Shown here piece by piece: positions 1 through 8,256 of a stretch of 64,000 bases of DNA. The stretch is from Ectobacillus funiculus (GTDB taxonomy: Bacteria > Bacillota > Bacilli > Bacillales > Bacillaceae_G), in contig NZ_SCFM01000030.1 of assembly GCF_004138295.1 (NCBI RefSeq), positions 26,139 through 90,138 on the forward strand. The letters run 5' to 3'. Position 1 is the first letter of the stretch. Each line of letters begins with the position of its first letter. Below the pieces are notes generated by a model. The model saw nothing but the letters and a program-made list of their open reading frames with translations, was not told the DNA's origin and did not search any database. The position numbers and the translations under genes are program-made.

Positions 1-578
1 ATGCGCACTTTTTCACGAGGGAGGTCATATTCATGCACAAGCTCAGGTACACGGTTTGCTAATTCTGCTACGAATTCGATACCTGTAAAGCCTGCACCGC
101 CAACAACGATTGTTAATAACTCGTCACGTTTCTCAGTTGCATAACGAGAGAACATATATTCAATATGATCGCGGATTTGACGTGCGCCATTAATGTTTGC
201 AATAGAGAATGCATGCTCCTTCAAGCCTTTGATACCGAATGTTTCAGACTCAAAACCTAAACCAACTACAAGATAGTCATACTCAAGCTCACCATTTTTC
301 AAAATAACACGCTTTTCTTCCCCGCGGATTTCCACTACTGTATCCAACACAAAATTTACTTTACTTGTATCAATTACATCTTTAATGTTTAAACGAGTCT
401 TATCATGATGCAGTGTACCAGCTGCATTCTCATGCAACCATGTTGTTTGATAATGATAGCTGTTATTATTCACAAGTGTAATTTCAGCTTCATTGACCGA
501 TAACAACTTCTGTAGGCGCACAGTAGTAATCATACCACCATAGCCAGCACCCAAAACAACGATTTTTGGCTTTCTCAC
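1..578 (-). CDS. yumB: Type II NADH dehydrogenase (partial, N-terminal part)
   Basis: This is the N-terminal 192 codons of a non-proton-pumping NADH:quinone oxidoreductase, a peripheral membrane flavoprotein that passes electrons from NADH to menaquinone. The rest lies left of the window. The protein starts [15 protein letters not shown], with the FAD-binding GxGxxG at residues 10-15; a second Rossmann glycine motif ([10 protein letters not shown]) for NADH lies near residues 155-170. I chose the GTG at 578 because it begins the conserved fold and has an AAAGGG-like ribosome site upstream. It is divergent from the ferredoxin-NADP reductase gene, as for yumB/yumC in Bacillus. A paralogue, yutJ, lies at 8257-9324. 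Confidence 0.88.
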   Translation of the reverse strand, partial: MRKPKIVVLGAGYGGMITTVRLQKLLSVNEAEITLVNNNSYHYQTTWLHENAAGTLHHDKTRLNIKDVIDTSKVNFVLDTVVEIRGEEKRVILKNGELEYDYLVVGLGFESETFGIKGLKEHAFSIANINGARQIRDHIEYMFSRYATEKRDELLTIVVGGAGFTGIEFVAELANRVPELVHEYDLPREKVR

Positions 579-1001
579 CCTAATCACAACCCTTTTTATA
601 TATTTATAAATGAAAAATGAAGAATCACAACATCCAATTGCCACCCTTTGTGAATTTCCTCACAAGATAAACCAAGAAGATTTAATGGAAATTTTTTATA
701 AATATATGAACAACCAATATATCATATACTATATTAGTCTTTTTTGTGTCAATTTTCAAGCAAATCCTAATATACAATAATATTCTCTCTTTTTCCTACC
801 ATCCTCGCTCTTCTTTTTATCGAATAGTCTTGATTACAAAAGGAGAATCACAAAAGTTTTCTTTTTTTAACCAATATTTCCCACACAAAGTATGATATCA
901 TTTTCTATGGGCAGCTGGATTTTTATGTAAAGGGCGCAGTGTCTTTTGCATAAACTGTACCTAGCATCTGCTTTAAATATATGATGATGGGGGCGTAAAT
1001 A
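579..1001. other. Intergenic region between divergent yumB and yumC
   Basis: A 423-base AT-rich spacer that must carry the promoters of both divergent genes. I see no convincing structured RNA or open reading frame. An imperfect dyad around TATGATATCATTTTC (about 891-905) is the only notable symmetry. Confidence 0.5.
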
Positions 1002-1991
1002 ATGTCAGGAACTGAAAATGTATACGATATTACTGTTATCGGCGGAGGTCCTACAGGGTTGTTCACTGCGTTTTACGGCGGCATGAGGCAAGCTAGTGTA
1101 AAAATTATTGAAAGCCTGCCACAGCTTGGCGGTCAGCTCTCTGCGCTCTATCCAGAGAAATATATCTATGACGTAGCGGGATTTCCAAAAGTTCGTGCAC
1201 AGGATCTCGTCAACAATCTGAAAGAGCAGATGCGTAAATTTTCCCCAACCATTTGTCTGGATGAATCTGTACAGATATTAGAAAAACAAGAGGACGGAGT
1301 TTTCAGGCTTGTTACAAACAAAGAAGCTCACTACTCCAAAACTGTTATTATCACAGCGGGAAATGGCGCATTCCAGCCTCGCCGCTTAGAGCTTAAAAGC
1401 GCACGGCAATATGAAAAGAAAAACCTGCACTATTTTGTAGATGATATGAGCAAATTTACTGGCAAAAAGGTTGTTGTATTCGGGGGCGGCGACTCTGCAG
1501 TAGATTGGACTCTCATGCTCGAACCAATTGCAGAACAAGTAACAATCGTACACCGTCGTGATAAATTCCGTGCACATGAACACAGCGTCGAAAATCTAAT
1601 AAATTCCCACGCACATGTAAAAACACCATATGTTCCTGTTGAGTTAATAGGCGATGACAACATTAAGCGGGTTGTCGTTCAACACGTACAAACAGGAGAA
1701 AGCATTACTATTGATGTAGATGATGTAATCGTGAACTATGGCTTCGTTTCCTCCTTAGGTCCCATTAAAGATTGGGGTCTCTCCATCGAAAAAAACAGCA
1801 TTGTCGTAAACTCCAAAATGGAGACCAACATTCCTGGTGTTTATGCAGCCGGTGATATTTGTACATACGAAGGAAAAGTAAAATTAATTGCTTGTGGTTT
1901 CGGCGAAGCACCAACAGCAGTCAATAATGCAAAAGCATACATCGATCCAAAAGCAAAAATCCAACCGCTCCACAGCTCTAGCATGTTCTAA
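1002..1991 (+). CDS. yumC: Ferredoxin/flavodoxin--NADP(+) reductase, thioredoxin-reductase-like type
   Basis: Encodes 329 residues, the usual length of Bacillus ferredoxin-NADP+ oxidoreductase type 2 (YumC). These homodimeric flavoproteins move electrons between NADPH and ferredoxin or flavodoxin. The FAD site GGGPTG is at residues 14-19 and the NADPH site ([13 protein letters not shown]) near 155-168. The CxxC redox pair of true thioredoxin reductases is absent, which separates the two families. The C-terminal [13 protein letters not shown] motif is the second FAD contact. The ATG at 1002 follows a GGGGGCG ribosome site. The TAA stop falls inside the left end (TAAAGAAAACTC) of a dispersed repeat copy, so the element abuts the reading frame. 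Confidence 0.93.
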   Translation: MSGTENVYDITVIGGGPTGLFTAFYGGMRQASVKIIESLPQLGGQLSALYPEKYIYDVAGFPKVRAQDLVNNLKEQMRKFSPTICLDESVQILEKQEDGVFRLVTNKEAHYSKTVIITAGNGAFQPRRLELKSARQYEKKNLHYFVDDMSKFTGKKVVVFGGGDSAVDWTLMLEPIAEQVTIVHRRDKFRAHEHSVENLINSHAHVKTPYVPVELIGDDNIKRVVVQHVQTGESITIDVDDVIVNYGFVSSLGPIKDWGLSIEKNSIVVNSKMETNIPGVYAAGDICTYEGKVKLIACGFGEAPTAVNNAKAYIDPKAKIQPLHSSSMF

Positions 1992-2128
1992 AGAAAACTC
2001 GCCGATTGGCGAGCCCTGCTCTTGGGCGAAGACAGAGGCGTAGTTGCACTTACACTGTATTCCTAACATTTCCGACTATGTTGAATTGTCTTCTAGCTGG
2101 AAATGTATACTTTCTTACAGTATAAAAA
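1989..2128 (+). repeat. Dispersed intergenic repeat, family R, copy 1 (full length)
   Basis: A near-consensus copy. From left to right it has AAAGAAAA, the hairpin CTCGCC-GATT-GGCGAG, the GCGTAGTTGCACTTACACT block, a long dyad with TTTCC/GGAAA arms, and the right end TATACTTTCTTACAGTATAAAAAAA. It runs directly into the terminator at 2127-2165. Confidence 0.9.
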
Positions 2129-2165
2129 AAAGGCCTGTTGTACATGATGTACTTCAGGCCTTTTT
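2127..2165. terminator. Rho-independent terminator after yumC
   Basis: Inverted arms AAAAAGGCCTG (2127-2137) and CAGGCCTTTTT (2155-2165) with a T tract. The loop itself contains GTACAT-G-ATGTAC. Confidence 0.85.
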
Positions 2166-2281
2166 ATATGAAAATAGGACAAACTCTTATATTTTTCAAA
2201 ATACATTGTAAAACATTTATTTTTCTGTCTACAATGGAATCTATATAGAACACTTCACCTTTTAAAAGCGAGGAAATAACT

Positions 2282-3535
2282 ATGGAAGAATTACAGCAAA
2301 ATCAAAAGCTTTCTGTTCCACTGCTTAGTGCTTCACTATTTCGGAATTCCAATTTCTTGTATTTGTGGGCAGCCACACTATTTTCCAGCTTTGCGCTTGC
2401 CTTTTTTATGTTTTCACAAACGTGGTATATCGTTAAAACGCTTGATTTAGAAGCATCTCTTGGCCTGGTCTTCCTTGCCTCAAGTGTACCGCGTCTCATC
2501 TTTATGATTGTCGGTGGTGCGGTCGCTGACAAGTTTCCAAAGAAAAACATCATGTTTTTTTCCAATCTCATTCGGGCCATTCTTATAGGGTCTATTCTTG
2601 TTTGGCTGCTTTTCGGCCATATCACCTTATATACATTCATGTTGTTTGCCTTGTTTTTCGGCTTGGCTGATGCGTTTTTTTGGTCTGCAGACGGTTCTAT
2701 CTTGCCAGAGCTAGTAAAAAAGGACAAGCTCACGCAAGCTAACTCTATTACACAAATGACAAACCAGTCGTCACTTATTCTCGGCCCAATGCTGGCTGGT
2801 GTAATTATTAAAGTTGGCGACTACGAAACAATTTTCATCATTACGATCGTCATGCTCATCATCTCAGCTATTCTTGTACAATATATTCAGATGGAGGCAC
2901 AAAAAGGAGAGCAGCAGCACAATAAAGATATGCTTACTTCGATTAAAGAAGGGATTTTGTATGTAAAACAGTCCCCTTTTCTGACAACTCTGTTGATTTG
3001 CAGCGCCTTCTTAAATTTCTTTCTAATTGGACCTATGCAAATCGGCTTCCCAATTTTCGTGAAAACCGTTCTGCACGGCGACTCCCTGCACTTTAGCTAT
3101 TTAGAGGGTTCTGCCGGGGGCGGCATGGCAGTGGGCGCTATTCTTGTTGCTGTGTTAAACATTAGAAAACATCGCGGCTGGTTTTGTATCATCATGCTCT
3201 TTTTATCAGGTGTTTCCTTCTTTCTGCTCAATTACACTGAAACGCTCTGGCAGGCGCTGCTTGCAGCATCCATATTCGGTATAACACTTGCTATGGCAGC
3301 AATTCCACTTATGAGCGTGATTCAATCAACCGTACAGGAGGATATGATGGGACGAGTTATGAGTCTGCTTATGCTATCCTCAATGGGATTGATTCCCGTA
3401 TCATATGCAGGGGCATCCCTTCTCTTAACACTTGGCCTATCCGTTTTAACAATTATGAAGCTCGGGGCCATCGCTCTTATTTTATTTGTTCTATTCGTTG
3501 CACTTCGTGTGCCCACTGTGCGGACGTTTGATTAA
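2282..3535 (+). CDS. MFS transporter, probable drug/metabolite exporter
   Basis: A 417-residue polytopic membrane protein with about 12 hydrophobic segments, of the size and layout of the major facilitator superfamily, in the subgroup resembling bacterial macrolide/enterobactin-type exporters (MFS_3-like). An Arg/Lys-rich loop after the second helix (GGAVADKFPKKN, about residues 78-90) corresponds to the conserved loop 2-3 motif. The substrate cannot be read from sequence. The ATG at 2282 follows GCGAGGAAATAACT. It is monocistronic: a repeat copy and terminator lie upstream and a long stem-loop lies downstream. No regulator is adjacent. Confidence 0.82.
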   Translation: MEELQQNQKLSVPLLSASLFRNSNFLYLWAATLFSSFALAFFMFSQTWYIVKTLDLEASLGLVFLASSVPRLIFMIVGGAVADKFPKKNIMFFSNLIRAILIGSILVWLLFGHITLYTFMLFALFFGLADAFFWSADGSILPELVKKDKLTQANSITQMTNQSSLILGPMLAGVIIKVGDYETIFIITIVMLIISAILVQYIQMEAQKGEQQHNKDMLTSIKEGILYVKQSPFLTTLLICSAFLNFFLIGPMQIGFPIFVKTVLHGDSLHFSYLEGSAGGGMAVGAILVAVLNIRKHRGWFCIIMLFLSGVSFFLLNYTETLWQALLAASIFGITLAMAAIPLMSVIQSTVQEDMMGRVMSLLMLSSMGLIPVSYAGASLLLTLGLSVLTIMKLGAIALILFVLFVALRVPTVRTFD

Positions 3536-3556
3536 ACTTACAGGGAAAACTGTTAT

Positions 3557-3599
3557 ACGTACAACAAAAGCATCGGCTGGCGATGCTTTTGTTGTACGT
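3557..3599. terminator. Perfect 19-bp stem-loop between convergent genes
   Basis: Arms of 19 perfectly paired bases, 3557-3575 (ACGTACAACAAAAGCATCG) and 3581-3599, with a 5-base loop GCTGG. It lies between the MFS gene (+) and a membrane-protein gene (-) and probably ends both transcripts. The T run is weak, so the terminator call is not certain. Confidence 0.65.
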
Positions 3600-3627
3600 T
3601 ATATATTATTTCGTTTCCATCATTCTT

Positions 3628-4002
3628 CTACAACGTCAGTTTTCTGCCATTCTTTTGTTTATGTTGACGCCATAATACTTTCACAATAATACTCGTACGT
3701 ATAAACATATACACGTATCCGCCCACAACAAATAATGCCCAGTTTTCTCCCTTCTGCAGCGCCGTTAAAAAATTGCCGTATTCTGTACCACTTTGTCCAA
3801 TGGAGTTTACGAGAAATATGATCGGAACAGACAATAAAAACATGAGATTAAACAAGTTAAACATTCTCTCCCGCGGATGATTGCTGCCTGTTAGTACATG
3901 CATAACCGTGAGTGCTAAACCAATTGCAATGCACAAGTAGTAGCAAATCCAAACCCACGGCGGCAAGGTTGGTGCAATAGCCGCATTAACTTCCTGAACC
4001 AT
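3628..4002 (-). CDS. Small membrane protein of unknown function
   Basis: A 124-residue protein with three or four hydrophobic segments (about residues 15-37, 48-68, 85-108) and a basic C-terminus (WRQHKQKNGRKLTL), so it is probably an integral inner-membrane protein with a cytoplasmic tail. I do not recognise a family. The ATG at 4002 follows GAGGGGGATAGCT, a good ribosome site, and the composition is protein-like, so I take it as a real gene. It stands alone, convergent with the MFS gene. No functional inference is possible. Confidence 0.65.
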   Translation of the reverse strand: MVQEVNAAIAPTLPPWVWICYYLCIAIGLALTVMHVLTGSNHPRERMFNLFNLMFLLSVPIIFLVNSIGQSGTEYGNFLTALQKGENWALFVVGGYVYMFIRTSIIVKVLWRQHKQKNGRKLTL

Positions 4003-4159
4003 AGCTATCCCCCTCTACATCCTGTACATATTCGAAATGCTGTTTCCAATTCCCTTTCTTACTTCAAGCTTTTTATACCCTGTGATGCAAAAGTTATAAA
4101 AAAAGACAAATTCTTGTCATAAAATTTGCCTGCCTTTCATGATAATAGTTATATCAACA

Positions 4160-4260
4160 CTTGGCGATGCTCTCCAACACATATACTATATCCCTAAAAT
4201 TTCCAACTACATTGAATTGTCTTCAAGCTGGAAATTTATACTTTCTTAAAGTGAAAAAAA
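4160..4260 (+). repeat. Dispersed repeat family R, copy 2 (degenerate)
   Basis: Only the right two thirds are recognisable: CCTAAAATTTCC, the TACATTGAATTGTCTTCAAGCTGGAAATTTATACTTTCTTAAAGTG block (about 4195-4253) and a poly-A end. The left hairpin is eroded. Confidence 0.75.
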
Positions 4261-4314
4261 GAACCCTCCCGTTCCAGAGAAGATTCCTTGTAAGCATATA
4301 ATTTTTATCATTTA

Positions 4315-4518
4315 CTAGTAGCCATAACCGTAGCCGTAACCATAGCCTCCGCCAAAGCCTCTGCCATAACCTCCGCCCCAGCTTGCACCAACAATAATCA
4401 ACAGAATAAATAGAACTACGATAATCGCAAACCCAAAACCAAATCTATGACCATGACCATGGCCATGGCCACGTCCGCAGTTTCTGTCATTTGCACCTTG
4501 TACGACATTTTCACTCAT
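4315..4518 (-). CDS. YjcZ-family small sporulation protein, glycine/tyrosine-rich
   Basis: 67 residues. The central hydrophobic segment (FAIIVVLFILLIIVGASW, about residues 29-46) is typical of the YjcZ family of tiny spore-associated membrane proteins. Two features are unusual: a GHGHGHGHRFGFGF histidine/glycine stretch before the helix and a GYGYGYGYGY tail after it. The ATG at 4518 follows TAAGGAGGAAGACAG. Family members are made late in sporulation and act at or in the spore envelope, but their mechanism is unknown. The codon repeats behind the His-Gly and Gly-Tyr tracts are prone to length variation. Confidence 0.8.
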   Translation of the reverse strand: MSENVVQGANDRNCGRGHGHGHGHRFGFGFAIIVVLFILLIIVGASWGGGYGRGFGGGYGYGYGYGY

Positions 4519-4675
4519 CTGTCTTCCTCCTTATGTTAAAAGTCTTAGGAATCATTTCCTAAAACCAATAGACTCGATGTATACTATTCATCTGAAAGGG
4601 ACATGGGATGGGCAAAAAACAAAAACAGGCTTACACCTAGAGCATGTTTTTCTCGCGCCGCCTGCACTATCGTGG

Positions 4676-4790
4676 CTATTGGTGAGCCGTTAGGCGAAAA
4701 CAGCAGCGTAGTCGCACTTACATCTTATTCCTAAAATCCCCCGCTACATTGATCTCTCTTCTAGTTGAAAATTTATACTTCTAAAGAATA
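4676..4790 (+). repeat. Dispersed repeat family R, copy 3
   Basis: Lacks the left hairpin but keeps GGCGAAAACAG, GCGTAGTCGCACTTACA, the CCTAAAATCCCC...TAGTTGAAAATTTATACTT dyad region and the right end. It precedes the terminator at 4794-4830. Confidence 0.8.
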
Positions 4791-4793
4791 ATA

Positions 4794-4830
4794 AAAAAAG
4801 ACTGATAGCATGTGCGTATCAGTCTTTTTT
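4794..4830 (-). terminator. Rho-independent terminator downstream of the XRE-type gene
   Basis: Arms AAAAAAGACTGATA (4794-4807) and TATCAGTCTTTTTT (4817-4830), 14 perfect pairs with a 9-base loop and flanking A/T tracts on both sides, so it may work in both directions. The gene at 4897-5124 reads toward it. Confidence 0.85.
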
Positions 4831-4896
4831 ACCGTCTCTCCATTCGGCTGCAGATAAACAATGGAGAAACGCGAAGGCATCTGGCGTATCCTTCGA

Positions 4897-5124
4897 TTAT
4901 ACATTTAAATAATGAAAAAACTCTGTTAGGCTAATCCCTAGTGCTAAACATATTTTCCGCAGAGAAGAGATTGTTGTACTACGCTGTCCCCGTTCAATCA
5001 TACCAATGAAGTTTTTATGAAGTTCAGCTCGTTCCGCAAGCTCGGCCTGGGAAAGTCCTTTTCGCAGCCTCTCACTTTTGATCGTGTTTCCAATTTGAAC
5101 CAACAATTCATCCTGTCTTTCCAC
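4897..5124 (-). CDS. Small XRE-family (HTH_3) transcriptional regulator
   Basis: About 75 residues forming a single Cro/C1-type helix-turn-helix domain: GNTIKSERLRKGLSQAELAE, then a recognition helix around HKNFIGMIERGQRS, and the closing ICLALGISLTEFF. There is no separate effector or oligomerisation domain, so it resembles stand-alone SinR/phage-repressor-like regulators. I prefer the GTG at 5124, with GGTGAT upstream, over the TTG at 5130. It lies beside the gene-free stretch holding a mobile-element remnant, so it may be an accessory regulator; its targets are unknown. Confidence 0.75.
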   Translation of the reverse strand: MERQDELLVQIGNTIKSERLRKGLSQAELAERAELHKNFIGMIERGQRSTTISSLRKICLALGISLTEFFHYLNV

Positions 5125-6273
5125 TTTCAATCACCAACGTATAGTATATTACAAAAAGAACCACTATGGTGTGTAAAAATGATTACAAAAGTAACTTTTA
5201 TAAGAATTTTTATAAGCTTTATTTATATTGAACTACCCCCACTTACTCGCTAACGCTCCTTTCCCACAAGGGGACTTCCGTTGGTCGAAGGTGGGAGATT
5301 CCGTATCCTCTTCCTAAGAAGCGAAATACAGAGCCATTCAACAGGCTTATCATAGGGCAAATAGGGAGAGCTCACACTTTCTTGTAAGGGATAAATGTCA
5401 CCGAGGCGACTTTGCCTCTTGCAAGGAGTGATAGCTGCTTCTCTTTTTTCACCCTATACGTGTTGCGATGTTCTTGCATCAATGCGCCCACCATTCTGGA
5501 GCTAGATCCTCTGGCCTTTGCGGCAAAATGGTGGTAATGCAAGAACAGATTGTGCCACTCCAAATGAAGTCAGGCTTCTGTTTCTTCTAACCAAACATGC
5601 TAGGCGATTGCCTAGCCGACATTCATCCCCCACTTACCACTGGGCTACGCCCATCACGTGCTTGAAGTGGAAGTCTTCTGTCGGAAAATGATAAAATACC
5701 CACTCTTTTCTTGTCCCTTCTTAGAGACAAACATGCAACATCCTTGCCTTGATTTCCGGACAGGCAATTCAGTGTTGTCTATACAATCCTTTGAAAATAC
5801 AAAGCTCCCATAGACAGCTCCAAATCACGGCAAACAGCTTCTTGACCTGTGCATGCAGCGTGATTATTGTTCACTCCAATGATTCATACTAATCGACATA
5901 CTTGACCATGTATTCCCTAACTATATCATACCCAAACTAGACAATATTGACAAGCATTTAAACGTTGCTATTTGCGTTCCTATCATTCACAATATTTCAT
6001 GTTTTATCCAAAAGTTCCACTTCTTCACAATTCTATTAAACCATTACTTTCTTTGATTCAGTACTAAACAAACTAGACCCTCTCAACACACGAATTTCGC
6101 AATTCATTGTCAAGAAGGTCAACAATATGAACCGTTATAGGCACGCACTTATCAAGGCCGATTCTAAGATTGTGACCCTCTCTGTAGACGCAGCAGGATT
6201 CCCTGCCCTCTACGCATGCTTTGTTCTGCGGAAAAACTGAATTACTGCCGGTGATTTATTCAGCTTCGCAGTA
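5125..6273. other. 1.1-kb gene-free region with a mobile-element remnant
   Basis: No credible protein gene. Positions 5225-5690 hold the structured element remnant described separately. Positions 5700-6250 contain only stop-riddled sequence with short coding-like islands on the minus strand, perhaps decayed element sequence. The DNA is less AT-rich than ordinary spacers. Confidence 0.5.
5225..5690 (-). mobile_element. Remnant of an IS200/IS605-like element with structured non-coding DNA
   Basis: Both edges carry CCCCCACTTAC (5236-5246 and 5626-5636) followed by palindromic sequence, as in subterminal hairpins of IS200/IS605-type elements. The right edge folds with the AAGTGG near 5666-5671 and ends in CTTCTGTCGGAAAATGATAAA-like DNA that I associate with such elements in Bacillus. 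Inside are a perfect hairpin GCTAGGC-GATT-GCCTAGC (5599-5616) and a long interrupted inverted repeat (5470-5495 with 5527-5546). No full transposase or endonuclease gene remains; only a 63-codon minus-strand frame (5372-5563) ending in FIPYKKV is open. It may be a non-autonomous derivative or an RNA-guided-nuclease element that lost its gene. Confidence 0.45.
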
Positions 6274-6627
6274 CTAACACTGCTCTGGCGTTCCTGCATT
6301 TGCCGCTGTACGGAACGAGGAACCGCAGCCGCATGTTGCGATAGCATTTGGATTATCAATCGTAAATCCACCGCCAAGCATAGATTGCTTATAATCGATT
6401 TTTACTCCTTGTAAAATCGGAGCATCTTGTTTATCAATAAGGAATTTCACACCGTGAAACTCGAGTATCTCATCCTGCTCATTCGCATCCTTCTCGAAGC
6501 CTAAACCGTAGGAAAGACCACTGCAGCCGCCGCCATTTACTGCAAGGCGTACATATTGCTCACCTTCCCCGGCCTCTTTAATCATTTCTTGAATTTGGTA
6601 TGCTGCTTGTTCTGTTACAATAATCAT
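6274..6627 (-). CDS. yutM: A-type Fe-S cluster carrier (HesB/ErpA family)
   Basis: 117 residues, the expected size for the HesB/IscA/ErpA family. The three cluster-ligand cysteines are all present: C35 in GGGCSG and C99/C101 in TCGCGSS. These proteins receive Fe-S clusters from a scaffold and hand them to apo-enzymes. There is an extra cysteine at the extreme C-terminus (PEQC). The ATG at 6627 follows AAGGGAAGGTG. It sits upstream of other Fe-S-related genes (yutI, lipA and the SUF operon are within 21 kb). It reads away from dapF with its own leader. Confidence 0.92.
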   Translation of the reverse strand: MIIVTEQAAYQIQEMIKEAGEGEQYVRLAVNGGGCSGLSYGLGFEKDANEQDEILEFHGVKFLIDKQDAPILQGVKIDYKQSMLGGGFTIDNPNAIATCGCGSSFRTAANAGTPEQC

Positions 6628-6712
6628 CTATAACACCTTCCCTTCTTGCCCTATTATACCCTTTAGACATCTCTCTCCTCAAACAGAGAGACTTGCTTAA
6701 TGTTGGTAGCCT

Positions 6713-7567
6713 TTAGTAATAATATATGCCGGTGCAAATCGTTTCAGCAGGACCCTTCATCAAGACAGTACCATCTTCTGTCCAGGTGATAAACAAATCG
6801 CCCCCTGCCAAATGAACAATTGTCTCCACGCCTTTTTCCATTTTATCGTTTAACACAGCCGCAACTACCGCAGCACATGCTCCTGTTCCACACGCTTGCG
6901 TTATACCAGAGCCTCGCTCCCATACGCGAAAATTCATTTCCTTCTCATTAACAATCTCAACAAATTCTACATTTACACTATCTGGGAACATTTCATGCTT
7001 TTCTAATACCGGACCAAGTGTTGTAAGCGGTGCATCTTCAATACGATCCACAAAAATCACGCCGTGCGGATTCCCCATAGAAACGGCAGTCAGCTCATAA
7101 CGGCGATTTTCATATAAAAACTCTTCGATGATAAACGGTGTTTCTCCTTCTCCAAGCATCGGGATTTCGCTTCTTGTCAAGCGCGGTTGCCCCATATCAA
7201 TTGTAACAAGCGTTACCTTTCCGTCCTGAACCGTCACTTCTGCGTGCACCGGTCCGGACAACGTATCAATCGAGAATACTGTATCCTCTACTAAGTTATG
7301 CTCGTACGCATACTTTGCTACGCAGCGCAAACCGTTACCACAGCTTCTCGCCTCAGAACCATCACGGTTAAAAATCCGCATTTTCACCGGTGCGTTCTCC
7401 GAAGGACAAACTAAAATCATACCGTCCGAGCCAATCCCAGTGTTTACATCTGAGACTCGACGGGCAAGTTCCGGGAGCATTGCCTCCTCTAGCTGTTCTT
7501 CAAACAGATTGACGTAAATATAATTATTACCAAGACCATGCATTTTCGTAAAGGAAAATTGATTCAT
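6713..7567 (-). CDS. dapF: Diaminopimelate epimerase
   Basis: 284 residues. It converts LL-2,6-diaminopimelate to the meso form, the precursor of lysine and of the peptidoglycan cross-link. The two catalytic cysteines of this cofactor-independent epimerase are visible: C76 in RSCGNGLRC and C226 in ACGTGACA. The N-terminal [10 protein letters not shown] motif is typical. The ATG at 7567 follows TGGAGTAAAAG. The length matches the family. In Bacillus it occupies the same place between yutM and yuzB/yutJ. Confidence 0.97.
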   Translation of the reverse strand: MNQFSFTKMHGLGNNYIYVNLFEEQLEEAMLPELARRVSDVNTGIGSDGMILVCPSENAPVKMRIFNRDGSEARSCGNGLRCVAKYAYEHNLVEDTVFSIDTLSGPVHAEVTVQDGKVTLVTIDMGQPRLTRSEIPMLGEGETPFIIEEFLYENRRYELTAVSMGNPHGVIFVDRIEDAPLTTLGPVLEKHEMFPDSVNVEFVEIVNEKEMNFRVWERGSGITQACGTGACAAVVAAVLNDKMEKGVETIVHLAGGDLFITWTEDGTVLMKGPAETICTGIYYY

Positions 7568-7661
7568 CTTTTACTCCACTCCAAAAAATATATTTATCTA
7601 AGTATAAAATGAGATGTTTTTGAACACAATAGAGATATCCCCCGTTTCTCATTATAAAAGG

Positions 7662-7686
7662 AAAAGCCCATTAGACAGGGTTTTTT
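7662..7686 (-). terminator. Probable terminator downstream of yuzB
   Basis: Short G/C arms (AAAAGCCC and GGGTTTT with one G-U pair) flanked by A and T tracts at the right end of a reverse repeat copy. It probably ends yuzB transcription; weak. Confidence 0.4.
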
Positions 7687-7786
7687 CTTTTTTTATACTT
7701 AAATAATAAAGTATCAGGGCAACTACGCCTCTGGCTACGCCCAAGAGCAGGGCTTGCCAATCGGCGAGTTTTCTTTATTTTATCCA
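7686..7786 (-). repeat. Dispersed repeat family R, copy 4 (reverse, internal deletion)
   Basis: The left half (hairpin CTCGCCGATTGGC, CCCTGCTCTTGGGCG, GGCGTAGTTGCCCT) is intact, but the internal TTTCC...GGAAA dyad is missing, so it joins straight to a TTAAGTATAAAAAA right end. The copy shows that elements can lose the central hairpin. Confidence 0.85.
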
Positions 7787-7818
7787 AAAGTGGAAAAGCA
7801 TCGCCTATAAGACCATGC

Positions 7819-8058
7819 TTAAAACATTGGATTTTCTTCCAAATATTCATATATATTTTCAATGAGCTTGTCCGGTGTCTCTCCTGTTACGACCTCTCCG
7901 TTTACTAAAGCGTAAGGGCCATCATAACAAATACCGCAATAGCCGAGACAACCATACTCAATGACATCTAGATTTGAATCCTTCTCCAGCACCGCCCGCG
8001 CCTTTTGCGAACCGTTCGCCAGATTGCTGACACAAAACTCAATAATTGGTTTTATCAC
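7819..8058 (-). CDS. yuzB: YuzB family protein (DUF1450)
   Basis: 79 residues, the usual size of YuzB. Cysteines at 9, 37, 41 and 44 ([15 protein letters not shown]) give a CxxxC/CxxC-rich pattern that recalls thioredoxin-like [2Fe-2S] proteins; whether it binds a cluster is not established. The GTG at 8058 follows GAGGTGAAAAGTA. It is divergent from the NADH-dehydrogenase-like yutJ, in the same relation as in B. subtilis, which suggests a link to redox or Fe-S metabolism. Function unknown. Confidence 0.88.
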   Translation of the reverse strand: MIKPIIEFCVSNLANGSQKARAVLEKDSNLDVIEYGCLGYCGICYDGPYALVNGEVVTGETPDKLIENIYEYLEENPMF

Positions 8059-8256
8059 TACTTTTCACCTCACTCCCCTTACTGTAATCATTTTTATTTT
8101 TTTCGTCAATATTCTTATTTTCCTTATATTTACCTATATTCATTGCTATTTTTTCATGAATTCGTTATATTTTTGTTGGGCATCATACGAAGAAAGTTTT
8201 GTCAATATGATTTCTATATGCAAAAGAACCATTCTATAGTAAAGGGGGACTCCCTC

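Noticed and set aside
5700..6250. Possible decayed transposase or nuclease gene on the minus strand
   Set aside because: Short coding-like islands only, broken by many stops; no motif could be identified, so no pseudogene is claimed.
8005..8256. N-terminal extension of the yutJ frame
   Set aside because: It overlaps yuzB, encodes low-complexity Phe/Tyr-rich sequence, and the ATG at 8257 has a strong ribosome site and the conserved FAD motif.
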